Positions 17,816-27,604 are shown, counted from the stretch's first letter. The stretch: 64,000 nucleotides of DNA from an uncultured Psychrosphaera sp. (GCF_947500655.1 NZ_CANMSK010000024.1:1-64000); one strand, 5' to 3'. Program-made: numbers and translations. The notes: generated by a model not told the origin, from the sequence alone.

Positions 17816-17831
17816 TGGCCTTTATTTTGCA
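17816..17831 (+). promoter_or_regulatory. sigma-54 promoter of the flgB operon
   Basis: TGGCCT-TTATT-TTGCA fits the RpoN consensus TGGCAC-N5-TTGCA with the invariant GG and GC exactly placed. It lies 34 bases before the flgB ATG at 17866. The 230-base cheR-flgB spacer upstream can hold enhancer sites for an FlrC-type activator. Confidence 0.82.
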
Positions 17832-17865
17832 TTTTGAATTCACAACAATAAGTCGTGGAGGAATT

Positions 17866-18264
17866 ATGGCAATTAGTTTAGATAAAGCGTTTGGTATACA
17901 TCAAAATGCGTTATTAGTTCGATCAGACCGAGCGGAAGTTTTATCCAGTAACATTGCTAATGCCGATACTCCTGGATATAAAGCGAAAGATATGGACTTT
18001 GCAGTTGCATTAGCTAATGCACAAAAAAGTAATACTTATCGCATGTCTAAAACCCACGATAAGCATTTTGATTTATCCGTTGAAATTGACACAAGTCAAA
18101 AATATCGAAATCCAAACCAACCAGATACTGGTGATGGTAATACAGTTGATGTTGAAGTTGAGCGTAATATGTTTATGCAAAACTCTATGGAATATCAAAC
18201 TAGTTTGGAATTTTTAAACGGAAAAGTTAAATCTTTGAATAAAGCACTTACCGGAGGTAATTAA
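17866..18264 (+). CDS. flgB: flagellar proximal rod protein FlgB
   Basis: FlgB forms the proximal rod next to the MS-ring. The 132-residue protein begins [20 protein letters not shown] and carries the rod signature [20 protein letters not shown] (about residues 27-46) and a C-terminal helix with [19 protein letters not shown]. The ATG at 17866 has GGAGGA upstream. A longer frame opens at a TTG inside the sigma-54 promoter and is not credible. It is the first gene of flgBCDE and ends 2 bases before flgC. Confidence 0.97.
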   Translation: MAISLDKAFGIHQNALLVRSDRAEVLSSNIANADTPGYKAKDMDFAVALANAQKSNTYRMSKTHDKHFDLSVEIDTSQKYRNPNQPDTGDGNTVDVEVERNMFMQNSMEYQTSLEFLNGKVKSLNKALTGGN

Positions 18265-18266
18265 CA

Positions 18267-18680
18267 ATGAGTTTATATAATGTTTTTGACGTATCAGGAA
18301 CTGGGATGAGTGCCCAGTCAATACGTTTAAATACCACGGCAAGTAATATGGCTAATGCAACTTCAGTATCTAGTAGTGTAGATGAAACTTATCGAGCTAG
18401 ACACCCTGTATTTGCTGCAGAAATGACTAAAGCTATGTCTTCTCAATCTACAGGAGTTAGCGTTTTAGGTATTGTAGAAAGTGATGCTCCTTTAACTATG
18501 GAGCACAACCCTAATCATCCAATGGCTGATAAAGACGGCTATATTTATAAACCTAATGTGAACGTTGTTGAAGAGATGGCGAATATGATCTCTGCGTCTC
18601 GCGCATATCAGACTAATGTTCAGATAGCCGATGCTGCAAAAACAATGCTTAGTAAAACACTTACATTAGGTCAAAGATAA
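18267..18680 (+). CDS. flgC: flagellar proximal rod protein FlgC
   Basis: FlgC is the second rod subunit. The 137 residues match the family; the N-terminal rod motif is SIRLNTTASNMANATSVSSS and the C-terminal MANMISASRAYQTNVQI helix is typical. It has the usual central proximal-rod segment (HPVFAAEM, GVSVLGIVESDAPL). It lies 2 bases after flgB and 11 bases before flgD, with a ribosome site (GGAGG) overlapping the flgB end. Confidence 0.97.
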   Translation: MSLYNVFDVSGTGMSAQSIRLNTTASNMANATSVSSSVDETYRARHPVFAAEMTKAMSSQSTGVSVLGIVESDAPLTMEHNPNHPMADKDGYIYKPNVNVVEEMANMISASRAYQTNVQIADAAKTMLSKTLTLGQR

Positions 18681-18691
18681 GGTAAATAGTT

Positions 18692-19375
18692 ATGGCAATC
18701 ACAAGTACTGTATCAAACGCAGCGATAGACGCAATAACGTGGCAAGATGAAGAAATTGGAACCAGTGAAGTTAATGGTCAAATGGGGCAAGCTGATTTTT
18801 TTGCCTTGTTAACAACTCAGTTAGCAATGCAAGATCCATCAAACCCAACCACTAATGAAGATATGATCTCACAAATGACACAGTTTACTATGTCAGAAGG
18901 CATAAGTAATTTAGGTGATAAGTTTGATGCTTTTTCAGCTTCAATGACATCAAATCAAGCATTAGAAGCCTCTTCATTAGTAGGGCGTAATGTTTTAGTT
19001 AATAGCTCACTATCATACTCTGACGGTACTGGTATTAGTGGACAAGTTGCGATCCCTTCTACAGCTCAAACCGTAAATATGCGTGTAATGGATGAGTCTG
19101 GTAATTTGATAAAGTCAGAAGCGTTAGGTGATAAAAGTGCCGGTATGATGGATTTTGAGTGGGATGGTACTGACGATGACGGCAATCCTTTGCCTGCTGG
19201 GCAATATACTGTCGAATTTACCGGTCTTGTTTCTGGTCAATCAGAAAGCTTAACTGTATTAACTTACGGAAATGTAAGTTCAGTCACTCTTGGTGTAAAT
19301 GGCACGGGACTTGAATTGAACTTACAAGGATTAGGCTCAATCACCTTAACAGATGTATTGGCCGTTGGAGATTAA
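18692..19375 (+). CDS. flgD: hook capping protein FlgD
   Basis: FlgD caps the growing hook and is shed when the hook is complete. The 227-residue protein has the N-terminal FlgD signature around residues 30-80 (QADFFALLTTQLAMQDPSNP, then MISQMTQFTMSEGISNL). The C-terminal half has the FlgD tudor/Ig-like core with MDFEWDGTDDDGNPLPAGQY. Length agrees with the family. It lies between flgC and flgE in the sigma-54 operon. Confidence 0.96.
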   Translation: MAITSTVSNAAIDAITWQDEEIGTSEVNGQMGQADFFALLTTQLAMQDPSNPTTNEDMISQMTQFTMSEGISNLGDKFDAFSASMTSNQALEASSLVGRNVLVNSSLSYSDGTGISGQVAIPSTAQTVNMRVMDESGNLIKSEALGDKSAGMMDFEWDGTDDDGNPLPAGQYTVEFTGLVSGQSESLTVLTYGNVSSVTLGVNGTGLELNLQGLGSITLTDVLAVGD

Positions 19376-19449
19376 ACAGTAAAGTTGTTTATTCTTTAAT
19401 AATTTATTTTGAACGCGACTCAAATAGCCGCAATGTATAGGAAATCTCT

Positions 19450-20934
19450 ATGTCTTTTAATATAGCGTTAACTGGTCTGAAAGCAGCTCAGAAAGATCTG
19501 GACGTAACGGCGAATAATATAGCTAACGTAAATACGTATGGTTTTAAAGAGTCTCGTGCAGAATTTGCTGATGTATATTCATCATCAATTTTTACCAATG
19601 CAAAAACAGCTAATGGTGACGGTGTTTTAGTTAACGACGTTGCTCAACAATTTACTCAAGGTAGTTTGTTGTTTACCGAAAATTCACTAGATTTAGCTAT
19701 TTCAGGTGGCGGCTTCTTCGGTATTGTAAATGACGTGAATGACGTTAGTACGACTGACTTGTCTTATACGCGTGCCGGTGCATTTAAATTAGACTCTGAT
19801 GGCTATGTCGTAAACTCTAATGGTGGTTATTTACAAGGTTACCCCGTTAATGATGATGGAACTGCGAGTTCAGTAAGTTTAAGCGCTGTAGAGTCGATTC
19901 AAATTCCAGACACCGCAGGTGCTCCATCACAAACATCAGAAATCGAGATAGAATTTAATTTAAACAGTGGAGATGATAATTTAGATCCTCTAGCTTTCGA
20001 TCCAGCAGATACGGATACTTATAATTACTCAACTTCAACGGTTATCTATGATTCATTGGGTAATAGCCGTATTCAAGAAATGTATTTCGTGAAAACAACA
20101 GACCCTACGTCACTTGAAACTGAAGCCGCGGCTTCAGCTATTTCAGCAACGGATGGTTTTGTTGGCGGTATAGCTGCAGTCCCTGTTGCAGAGCAAGGTA
20201 ACTCGAGCAGTTGGATTATGTATACGACCGTAACGGATGACGATGGTAACCCTCAAGTTGTTGACTTACAGGATGATCCTATTCTTGGTGGCACAGGTGT
20301 TGTTTTTGAAAGTACACTTGGCCAACGTGGTATGTTATTACAGTTTGACTCTGCTGGTGCTGCGGTTGAAGAGACTTACCCTGTACCAGTTGGTGAGCGT
20401 TTAGGTGCGGATACAGATCCAACTGATATTGTTCCTGCTCCTGTTGCACCATATTTAGGTGCCGGTGCGGTGACTAATGGTGGTGACCCAGATCAAACAA
20501 TTACCATAATAATGTCTGAGCTAACTCAGTACTCTGGTAGTTATGAACTTTATGCATTAGACCAAGATGGTTCAACTGTTGGTCGATTAAGTGGTGTGAC
20601 GATAGATGATGAAGGCTTAATTGAAGGCAAGTATTCAAATGGTGATTCAGTTCCTATTGCTAAAATCATGTTAGCGCGTTTTGCCAATGAACAAGGTTTG
20701 ACTCAAGTTGGTAATACGACTTGGGAAGAAAGCCAAACATCTGGTCAAGCATTAGCTGGTGAAGCCGATACGGGAACATTTGGTCAAATTAGTTCAGGGA
20801 CGTTAGAGCAATCTAATACCAACTTAACTAATGAGTTAGTTGACTTAATCACCGCACAGCGTAACTATCAGGCTAGTTCACGTGCGTTAGAAGTTAACTC
20901 AACCATTACTCAAACAATCCTACAAATTAGATAG
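19450..20934 (+). CDS. flgE: flagellar hook protein FlgE
   Basis: FlgE polymerises into the hook. The N-terminus MSFNIALTGLKAAQKDLDVT with NNIANVNTYGFKESRAEF and the C-terminus LEQSNTNLTNELVDLITAQR plus YQASSRALEVNSTITQTILQ are the family's terminal coiled-coil segments. The variable middle (about 140-400) is acidic and Ala/Asp/Thr rich, as expected for the exposed domains. Length (494) is slightly above the usual 400-460. A 74-base spacer separates it from flgD. A strong terminator follows, so the operon stops here without flgF. Confidence 0.97.
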   Translation: MSFNIALTGLKAAQKDLDVTANNIANVNTYGFKESRAEFADVYSSSIFTNAKTANGDGVLVNDVAQQFTQGSLLFTENSLDLAISGGGFFGIVNDVNDVSTTDLSYTRAGAFKLDSDGYVVNSNGGYLQGYPVNDDGTASSVSLSAVESIQIPDTAGAPSQTSEIEIEFNLNSGDDNLDPLAFDPADTDTYNYSTSTVIYDSLGNSRIQEMYFVKTTDPTSLETEAAASAISATDGFVGGIAAVPVAEQGNSSSWIMYTTVTDDDGNPQVVDLQDDPILGGTGVVFESTLGQRGMLLQFDSAGAAVEETYPVPVGERLGADTDPTDIVPAPVAPYLGAGAVTNGGDPDQTITIIMSELTQYSGSYELYALDQDGSTVGRLSGVTIDDEGLIEGKYSNGDSVPIAKIMLARFANEQGLTQVGNTTWEESQTSGQALAGEADTGTFGQISSGTLEQSNTNLTNELVDLITAQRNYQASSRALEVNSTITQTILQIR

Positions 20935-20955
20935 TTAGTGTAAGCTAATAACGAG

Positions 20956-20981
20956 AAGCCAGTCATTGACTGGCTTTTTTT
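20956..20981 (+). terminator. terminator ending the flgBCDE operon
   Basis: AAGCCAGTC (20956-20964), loop ATT, GACTGGCTT (20968-20976), followed by further T residues to 20981. It lies 22 bases after the flgE stop. Confidence 0.93.
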
Positions 20982-21003
20982 ATGTCAAATATTTAACCTG
21001 TCA

Positions 21004-21048
21004 TGAAATAATTTCACCAAAGTGAAATACTTAATGTAGTGAATTTCA
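21004..21048. promoter_or_regulatory. cluster of TGAA/TTCA palindromes upstream of the SulP gene
   Basis: TGAA-ATAAT-TTCA (21004-21016) matches the MetR-type consensus TGAA-N5-TTCA. It overlaps the 7-bp inverted repeat ATTTCAC-CAAA-GTGAAAT (21011-21028). A third related palindrome, TGAATTTCA, is at 21040-21048. The cluster lies 95-140 bases before the SulP start, a likely operator for a LysR-family protein. Confidence 0.5.
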
Positions 21049-21142
21049 GTGTTTAATTTGCTACTATCGCCGACCTTTCTGGCTGGATAAAGTATATTCA
21101 GTCGAGCAATTAAAATTTCCAGCTAAATAATTTGGAGTAGTC

Positions 21143-22708
21143 ATGTTTAATCTGATCACTAAAAGTGATTCAAATGTAAAAAATGACGTGTTATCAGGTA
21201 TCACTGTTGCATTAGCGTTAGTACCTGAAGCCGTAGCGTTTGCCTTTGTTGCAGGAGTAGACCCTATGATAGGTTTGTACGCTGCATTTATGATGGGGCT
21301 TATTACATCGGCAATTGGTGGCCGCCCTGGAATGATTTCAGGTGCAACCGGTGCGACAGCTGTTGTGATGGTGGCATTAGTTGCTCAATATGGTATTCAA
21401 TATTTATTTGCCGCAGTTATTTTAGCTGGATTAATACAAATACTCTTTGGGGTATTTAAATTAGGCAAGTTTATTCGACTGGTTCCTTATCCTGTGATGT
21501 TAGGTTTTGTAAATGGCTTAGCTATTGTGATTTTCCTAGCTCAAATGGGACAATTTAAAATCTTTGATGCATCGGGCATTGCACAATGGATGACAGGTAA
21601 TCAAATGTACATAATGTTAGGGCTTGTTGCTTTAACTATGGCAATTATTCATTTTCTTCCTAAATTAACAACGGCAATACCTTCATCTTTAGTTGCTATT
21701 CTTACGGTTACATTTGCCGTACATGGTTTAGACCTAGAAGCACGTACGGTTATTGATTTTGTTCGCGATATGTTACCTGAAGCTGAGAAAGCTACAGCGA
21801 CGTTAGCTGGTGAATTACCATCGTTTAATATTCCAATGATCCCTTTCACACTAGAGACTTTATACATTATCTTACCTACGGCTGTAATAATTGCTTTGAT
21901 TGGCTTAATTGAATCATTACTAACGCTGACATTAATTGATGAGCTTACTAATACTCGTGGACAAAGTAATAAAGAATGCGTCGGCCAAGGCGTTGCTAAT
22001 ACAGTTAACGGCTTCTTTGGCGGTATGGGTGGTTGTGCCATGATAGGTCAATCTATGATCAATATTAATTCTGGTGGGCGTGGCCGCTTGTCTGGTATTA
22101 CCGCAGCGATTGTGTTGTTAGCGTTTATTTTATTCTTAGCTCCTTGGATTGAAATGATCCCGTTACCAGCACTTGTTGGTGTTATGTTTATGGTTGTATT
22201 GGGGACATTTGAATGGGCTTCATTTAAAATTATCAGAGGCGCAAACAAAGAAGATGCATTTGTTTTATTACTTGTTACTGGTGTAACGGTTGCAGCTGAT
22301 TTAGCTATTGCGGTTGTTGTTGGTGTTATTGTTTCAGCGTTAGTTTTTGCTTGGAAACATGCGTCTCATATATTTGCTCGTACGCATATCGATGAAGAAA
22401 ACTGGAAAGTGTATGAATTAGAAGGTCCTTTGTTCTTTGGCTCGGTAGGTAATTTTAAAGAGTTATTTGATATTGAAAATGATCCAAAAGATATTGTAAT
22501 TGAATTTAAGAATTCTCGTATCTGGGATAGTTCAGGTATTGATGCCATTGATGGTTTAGCAGATAAGTATGAAGCTGTTGGTAAAAAACTTCATATTCGT
22601 CATATCAGCCCAGAATGTCGTGAGTTATTAGTTAAAGCTCAGAAGTACGTTGAGATGAACATTAACGAAGACCCTCGTTATCATGTTGCGACAGATAAAC
22701 TCGCTTAG
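21143..22708 (+). CDS. SulP-family anion transporter with STAS domain
   Basis: An inner-membrane SulP (SLC26-like) anion transporter. Residues about 15-400 hold the hydrophobic core of many membrane spans (for example [54 protein letters not shown]). A C-terminal STAS domain (about 415-515) contains [20 protein letters not shown]. Family members carry sulfate, bicarbonate or other anions; the sequence alone does not settle the substrate. The ATG is preceded by TTGGAGTAG. The gene is a single transcription unit between two terminators and appears to interrupt the expected flg gene order. Confidence 0.9.
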   Translation: MFNLITKSDSNVKNDVLSGITVALALVPEAVAFAFVAGVDPMIGLYAAFMMGLITSAIGGRPGMISGATGATAVVMVALVAQYGIQYLFAAVILAGLIQILFGVFKLGKFIRLVPYPVMLGFVNGLAIVIFLAQMGQFKIFDASGIAQWMTGNQMYIMLGLVALTMAIIHFLPKLTTAIPSSLVAILTVTFAVHGLDLEARTVIDFVRDMLPEAEKATATLAGELPSFNIPMIPFTLETLYIILPTAVIIALIGLIESLLTLTLIDELTNTRGQSNKECVGQGVANTVNGFFGGMGGCAMIGQSMININSGGRGRLSGITAAIVLLAFILFLAPWIEMIPLPALVGVMFMVVLGTFEWASFKIIRGANKEDAFVLLLVTGVTVAADLAIAVVVGVIVSALVFAWKHASHIFARTHIDEENWKVYELEGPLFFGSVGNFKELFDIENDPKDIVIEFKNSRIWDSSGIDAIDGLADKYEAVGKKLHIRHISPECRELLVKAQKYVEMNINEDPRYHVATDKLA

Positions 22709-22730
22709 TTATTATATATAATTAAAAGTA

Positions 22731-22758
22731 AAATGCCGCTATTAATAGCGGCATTTTT
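22731..22758 (+). terminator. terminator after the SulP gene
   Basis: AAATGCCGCTA with TAGCGGCATTT around a TTAA loop, then T residues. It lies 23 bases after the stop codon. Confidence 0.92.
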
Positions 22759-22878
22759 GTATCTGATGCTTTTATATCTTACAGCTGGAAGGTGGGCTCA
22801 TTCTAATGGCATTAGTTAACCAATCTATAACTTTAGAGCTAATTAATATCGGGAGCTTGATAAGAGGATTATAGGCAT

Positions 22879-22904
22879 AAAAAAACCCACATTAAGTGGG
22901 TTTT
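22879..22904 (-). terminator. terminator after rpoD
   Basis: On the minus strand AAAACCCAC-TTAAT-GTGGGTTTT is followed by a T-run. It starts 16 bases past the rpoD stop and closes the rpsU-yqeY-dnaG-rpoD cluster. Confidence 0.92.
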
Positions 22905-22919
22905 CCTTATTCTTAATGA

Positions 22920-24749
22920 TTAATCATCTAAGAATGTTTTAAGTGGTTCAGAGCGAGAAGGGTGACGTAGTTTACGTAACGCTTTTGCTTCAATCTGACG
23001 AATACGTTCACGTGTTACATCAAACTGTTTACCAACTTCTTCTAACGTGTGGTCAGTATTCATATCGATACCAAAACGCATACGTAGAACTTTAGCTTCA
23101 CGAGCGGTTAAACCAGACAACACGTCACGAGTGGCGTCTTGTAGACCTTCAGCTGTCGTTGTATCAACCGGAGATGAGATAGTTGTATCTTCAATGAAGT
23201 CACCTAAGTGAGAGTCTTCATCATCACCAATTGGTGTTTCCATCGAGATAGGCTCTTTCGCAATTTTAAGTACTTTGCGAATTTTATCTTCTGGCATGAT
23301 CATACGTTCAGCTAACTCTTCTGGAGTTGGCTCACGACCCATTTCTTGTAACATTTGACGAGAAATACGATTTAACTTATTAATCGTTTCAATCATATGT
23401 ACTGGAATACGGATTGTACGTGCTTGGTCAGCAATTGAACGAGTGATCGCTTGGCGTATCCACCACGTTGCATAAGTTGAGAACTTATAACCGCGGCGAT
23501 ATTCAAACTTATCAACAGCTTTCATCAAACCAATATTACCTTCTTGGATTAAATCTAAGAATTGTAAACCACGGTTTGTGTATTTTTTAGCAATTGAAAT
23601 AACCAAACGTAAGTTGGCTTCAACCATTTCTTTCTTGGCACGTCGAGCTTTAGCTTCACCAATTGACATACGGCGATTGATATCTTTTATCGCTTCAATG
23701 TTTAATCGAGTGTCAATTTCAATATCTTTTAACTTTTGAATACTGCGACGAACTTCAGTATTTACATCTTTTAAGCGACTAGCTGTTAAATCACCACCAG
23801 CTTGAAGTAAATCAAACCATGATGTTTTAGTTTCGTTACCTGGGAAAATTTTAATGAAATCTTTTTTAGGTAATTTAGCGTAACCACAACAATGTTTCAT
23901 GATCAAACGTTCTTGAACACGAACACGGTCCATCATTTCACGCATATTACGAACTAAACGGTCAAACTGTTTAGGGATTAATTTAAATAATCTAAAATGT
24001 TCGCTAAGTGCTTTAATTTTTTCTTGAGTATCAGGATGTGCACGACCTAACTTTTCAATTGATAAAGTCGAGTCTTCATACAAACGACGTAACTCTTCAA
24101 AATGTTCACGAGCTTCTTCTGGATCTGGACCAGTATCAATTTCTTCTTCGTCTTCGTCTTCATCATCAGAATCAGCGTCAGCTAACTGCTCTTTACTAAG
24201 TTCTGAACCAACGTGAGTTGCCGCTGGTGCAACGTCTTGTTCGTTTGGATCTAAGAAGCCAACAATGATGTCACTCAAACGAATCTCTTCAGCTTCAAAT
24301 TGGTCCCACTGGTCCAACAAATAGCTGATAGCTTGAGGATATTCTGCAACAGATTTTTGAACGGTATAAATACCTTCTTCAATTCTTTTTGCAATTACAA
24401 TCTCGCCTTCACGAGTCAGTAATTCAACCGTACCCATTTCACGCATATACATACGCACTGGATCAGTTGTTCTACCTATTTCTTTTTCAACAGTAGCAAG
24501 TGCTGCAGCTGCAGCTTCAACAACTTCGTCGTCGCTGGTTTGCTCTTGCATTAATAATTCATCAGCATCAGGCGGTGTTTCACACACTTTTATGCCCATG
24601 TCGTTGATCATTTGAATTATATCTTCGACCTGCTCCGCATCGATCATATCCTGTGGAAGATGATCGTTTACTTCAGCAAAGGTTAAATACCCTTGCTCGC
24701 GACCTTTAAGAATAAGAAGTTTTAATTGAGACTGAGGAGTTTGCTCCAT
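22920..24749 (-). CDS. rpoD: RNA polymerase primary sigma factor sigma-70
   Basis: The housekeeping sigma factor. The 609 residues contain region 1.1 (1-80), region 1.2 ([23 protein letters not shown]), a non-conserved region with a very acidic tract (around 195-210), region 2 with [20 protein letters not shown] and [18 protein letters not shown], region 3 and region 4.2 ([20 protein letters not shown]). All fit primary sigma factors. It follows dnaG after a 189-base spacer with its own candidate promoter, so it is probably transcribed both with and independently of dnaG. Confidence 0.98.
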   Translation of the reverse strand: MEQTPQSQLKLLILKGREQGYLTFAEVNDHLPQDMIDAEQVEDIIQMINDMGIKVCETPPDADELLMQEQTSDDEVVEAAAAALATVEKEIGRTTDPVRMYMREMGTVELLTREGEIVIAKRIEEGIYTVQKSVAEYPQAISYLLDQWDQFEAEEIRLSDIIVGFLDPNEQDVAPAATHVGSELSKEQLADADSDDEDEDEEEIDTGPDPEEAREHFEELRRLYEDSTLSIEKLGRAHPDTQEKIKALSEHFRLFKLIPKQFDRLVRNMREMMDRVRVQERLIMKHCCGYAKLPKKDFIKIFPGNETKTSWFDLLQAGGDLTASRLKDVNTEVRRSIQKLKDIEIDTRLNIEAIKDINRRMSIGEAKARRAKKEMVEANLRLVISIAKKYTNRGLQFLDLIQEGNIGLMKAVDKFEYRRGYKFSTYATWWIRQAITRSIADQARTIRIPVHMIETINKLNRISRQMLQEMGREPTPEELAERMIMPEDKIRKVLKIAKEPISMETPIGDDEDSHLGDFIEDTTISSPVDTTTAEGLQDATRDVLSGLTAREAKVLRMRFGIDMNTDHTLEEVGKQFDVTRERIRQIEAKALRKLRHPSRSEPLKTFLDD

Positions 24750-24801
24750 ACAGATTATCTTCCACCTAGTTGTTGAATATCAAAATCGGATAGCTAATTT
24801 C

Positions 24802-24865
24802 AACCATACTAATATGGTTAAAAAAGCGAACTTGTAATTATAACAGTAGAATTAAATTCTGGCTA
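24802..24865 (-). promoter_or_regulatory. internal rpoD promoter and leader inverted repeat
   Basis: On the minus strand TAGCCA (24865-24860), a 17-bp spacer and a perfect TATAAT (24842-24837). Downstream in the leader is a 7-bp inverted repeat AACCATA-TTAG-TATGGTT (24819-24802). An internal promoter before rpoD is known in E. coli (there heat-shock type); this one looks like sigma-70. Confidence 0.5.
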
Positions 24866-24938
24866 TGATTTACTGGTTATTATTTATCAAATAGCAAATT
24901 CATTAACATCAAAATTATAATACAAACTATAGTTCTAA

Positions 24939-26690
24939 TTACTTTTTTAGCGCCATTAACAATGCGCTATATTCTTTCATCTCGTCTTTGTTTAGTTGAC
25001 CGGTTTTACCTTTGATTTCTAACTGCTCTAATCGTTTTTTAAGGTAGTTATCTTGTAAAAACTTAAAAGTTGTTGAGAATTCTGGAGCTAAATTTTCTTC
25101 CGTAATATGGTGTTCCCAAGCAAACAAACGCGACAAAAATGAGTACTCTTTACTTTCCCTAAAACGTTCAAGCAAAACATGAGATTTAATCTCTGGCTGC
25201 TCTAAAATTGTTTTTTGAATATTAATTAATACATTAAATCCAGGTAGGTCAGCTTGGCTTAACGCTGGAATAAAAGGTACTGCCTTAGCTAAATGGGGAT
25301 GCTGTAGCAATAATGCAATAGCTCTTCGCATTGGCGTTATTTGTAATTCGGTTTGTTTTTGCCTTACTTGTGCAATAGGTGAACGATTAAAGCCTGTTAG
25401 CTTATCTACTTGTTTACCAATCAGATCCGCTAATTTTGTCATTAACGCTTCTTTATAATAATCACTAGGAACTAATTCAATTAGAGGTTTAGCTGCCGCT
25501 AATAATGCCGATTTCCCAGCATCTGTGGTGATATCTAAGTCTATTAAAAAGTGTTCATAAAAGTAACTAAGTAATGGAGTCGATTTACTTAGGCGTTGCT
25601 CAAATTCTTCTTTGCCTTCTTTTTGTACCATAGTATCTGGATCTTCACCGTCTGGTAAAAATGAAAATCTAAGATCGATACCATCTTTCAAATGAGGTAA
25701 TGCATTTTCTAATGCGCGCCAAGCGGCATCTCGGCCAGCTCTATCACCGTCATAGCAGCAAATAACTTGACGTGTGGCTCTGAACAACATTTGCATGTGA
25801 TCTGCCGTTGTTGCTGTACCAAGGGAAGCAACAGCGTAATTAATACCTTGTTGGGCTAGAGATACAACATCCATATATCCTTCAACAATAAGTACTTTAT
25901 CAAGTTTTGGATTGGCTACTTTTGCTTGATAAAAACCATATAATTCTCGGCCTTTATGGAATATACGAGTTTCTGGTGAGTTAAGGTATTTCGGCATAGA
26001 GTCATCAATAACTCGACCACCAAAACCTACAACTCGGCCACGCTTATCGCGAATTGGAAACATAACGCGATTACGGAAAAAATCGTACGTTCTGCCTTTA
26101 TCATTTTGAGTTAGTACTTTTAAGTCAACTAATTGCTGTTGTTGCTCAGGTGTTTTGGATAATGACTTTAACGCTTTGTCCCAAGAGTCAGGTGCGTAAC
26201 CAATTCCATATTGCTGTGCTATTTCACCGCTTAAAGAGCGAGACTTTAAATACTCAATCACTTTAGGTGAGTTTTCATCATGCTTTAACTGGTGTTGAAA
26301 AAATTTACTGGCAGTTTCTAATAATTCATAATCAGATAGTTTTTGCTCTCGGCTAACAGACTCGTATTTTTGAGTTTTACCTTTTGTGTCTTCTCGCGGA
26401 ATATCTAAACCATGTAAACGGGCTAATTCTTCAATGGCTTCAACAAACTCAAGTTGCTCATATTCCATTAAGAAACCAATTACATTGCCGTGAGCACCAC
26501 AACCAAAACAATGATAAAACTGCTTTTCTGGACTTACGCTGAAAGAGGGGGATTTTTCATTATGAAAAGGGCAACAAGCTTGGTAGTTTTTACCCGCTTT
26601 TTTTAGAGGAACTTTTGCATCAATTAAATCGACAACGTCGGTACGTTCAATTAAATCATCGATAAATTGTTTTGGAATACGTCCGGACAC
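24939..26690 (-). CDS. dnaG: DNA primase
   Basis: DnaG synthesises RNA primers at the replication fork with DnaB helicase. The 583 residues match E. coli (581). The N-terminal zinc-binding domain has C40, H43, C61 and C64 (CCPFHNEKSPSFS, YHCFGCGAHGN). The TOPRIM core has VEGYMDVVSL and CCYDGDRAGRDAAW. The C-terminal part (about 430-583) is the DnaB-interacting domain. It lies in the rpsU-yqeY-dnaG-rpoD cluster; a terminator after yqeY and a 156-base gap suggest that dnaG also has its own promoter. Confidence 0.98.
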   Translation of the reverse strand: MSGRIPKQFIDDLIERTDVVDLIDAKVPLKKAGKNYQACCPFHNEKSPSFSVSPEKQFYHCFGCGAHGNVIGFLMEYEQLEFVEAIEELARLHGLDIPREDTKGKTQKYESVSREQKLSDYELLETASKFFQHQLKHDENSPKVIEYLKSRSLSGEIAQQYGIGYAPDSWDKALKSLSKTPEQQQQLVDLKVLTQNDKGRTYDFFRNRVMFPIRDKRGRVVGFGGRVIDDSMPKYLNSPETRIFHKGRELYGFYQAKVANPKLDKVLIVEGYMDVVSLAQQGINYAVASLGTATTADHMQMLFRATRQVICCYDGDRAGRDAAWRALENALPHLKDGIDLRFSFLPDGEDPDTMVQKEGKEEFEQRLSKSTPLLSYFYEHFLIDLDITTDAGKSALLAAAKPLIELVPSDYYKEALMTKLADLIGKQVDKLTGFNRSPIAQVRQKQTELQITPMRRAIALLLQHPHLAKAVPFIPALSQADLPGFNVLINIQKTILEQPEIKSHVLLERFRESKEYSFLSRLFAWEHHITEENLAPEFSTTFKFLQDNYLKKRLEQLEIKGKTGQLNKDEMKEYSALLMALKK

Positions 26691-26786
26691 AAAACCTCTT
26701 TATATAAATTTTAAATGAATAGGGATTATTACAGAATAGCGTCGCTGTGGGAATAACAGAAAAAAAACTTTAGCGTAAAAACAACA

Positions 26787-26815
26787 AAACCGCACATTCG
26801 AAAATGCACGGTTTT
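26787..26815 (-). terminator. hairpin terminator after yqeY
   Basis: AAAACCG and CGGTTTT form the base, CATT/AATG the upper stem, with a 2x2 internal mismatch. On the minus strand it ends in a TTTT-rich stretch. It lies 32 bases after the yqeY stop and before dnaG, so it may partly separate rpsU-yqeY from dnaG-rpoD expression. Confidence 0.75.
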
Positions 26816-26846
26816 GATTCAAACTAACTTAGGTTGCAGATTAAAA

Positions 26847-27293
26847 CTAACTGTTAAGTTGAGCTCTTACTAATCCACTTACTTTACCCATGTCAGCACG
26901 ACCTGTAATAGTAGGTTTTAACTCAGCCATCACTTTACCCATATCCTGCATGCCAGAGGCTCCAGAAGATGTTATAGCATTCGCTATAAGTGATGTTACT
27001 TCTTCCTCAGTAAGAGGTTGAGGTAAAAATGCTTCGATAACCTCTATCTCAGCCGCTTCTTTTTCAGCTAACTCTGGTCGATCAGCACTTTCAAATTGTG
27101 CTTGAGAATCGCGGCGCTGTTTAACCATTTTGGTTAAAATAGCGATTACGTCTTCATCGACCAGTTCAATTCTTTCGTCAACTTCTCTTTGCTTTATAGC
27201 AGCCATTACCATGCGAATTGTAGTTAAGCTAAGTTTAGCTTTAGCACGCATTGCATCTTTCATTGCTTCTTTAAGCTGATCTTTCAAATTCAT
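26847..27293 (-). CDS. yqeY: GatB/YqeY-domain protein
   Basis: A 148-residue cytoplasmic helical protein of the YqeY family, related to the C-terminal tRNA-binding domain of the amidotransferase subunit GatB. Diagnostic segments are MNLKDQLKEAMKDAMRAK at the start, LTTIRMVMAAIKQREVDER, and the C-terminal GMQDMGKVMAELKPTITGRA followed by GKVSGLVRAQL. Its exact function is unsettled; a tRNA-related role is inferred from the domain. It lies 30 bases after rpsU, the usual place for it in many bacteria. Confidence 0.95.
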   Translation of the reverse strand: MNLKDQLKEAMKDAMRAKAKLSLTTIRMVMAAIKQREVDERIELVDEDVIAILTKMVKQRRDSQAQFESADRPELAEKEAAEIEVIEAFLPQPLTEEEVTSLIANAITSSGASGMQDMGKVMAELKPTITGRADMGKVSGLVRAQLNS

Positions 27294-27323
27294 GGAAAAT
27301 CCTTTAGAGAAAGTAAACCAATA

Positions 27324-27539
27324 TTAGTAAAGCTTGATGCGACGAGCGTTCTCACGTGAAACTTTTTTCAAGTGACGTTTAACAGCTGCTGCTTTCTTAC
27401 GCTTACGTGCCCAAGTTGGCTTTTCGAAATGTTCACGACGACGCACTTCAGAAAGGATACCTGCTTTTTCACATGAACGCTTGAAACGACGTAGAGCAAC
27501 ATCAAACGGTTCGTTCTCTTTAACTTTAATTACTGGCAT
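27324..27539 (-). CDS. rpsU: 30S ribosomal protein S21
   Basis: S21 is a small basic protein of the 30S platform that helps initiation. The 71-residue sequence is nearly invariant in gammaproteobacteria ([20 protein letters not shown], then [17 protein letters not shown]). The start is preceded by GAGGTGA. It is the first gene of the macromolecular synthesis operon, leftward, divergent from tsaD. Confidence 0.99.
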   Translation of the reverse strand: MPVIKVKENEPFDVALRRFKRSCEKAGILSEVRRREHFEKPTWARKRKKAAAVKRHLKKVSRENARRIKLY

Positions 27540-27604
27540 TTAAAAATTCACCTCAGTATTTGGATATATGGTTAAATATTAACCAAGACTAATAAAAATA
27601 GTGC

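Noticed and set aside
17827-17865. Longer flgB frame starting at TTG 17827
   Set aside because: It begins inside the sigma-54 -12 element, upstream of any transcript start, and lacks a ribosome site. FlgB proteins begin at 17866.
17959-17966. GCCGATAC-like -10 motifs inside flgB, flgE and other coding regions
   Set aside because: No TAAA at the required 15-base spacing; they reflect common Ala-Asp codons.
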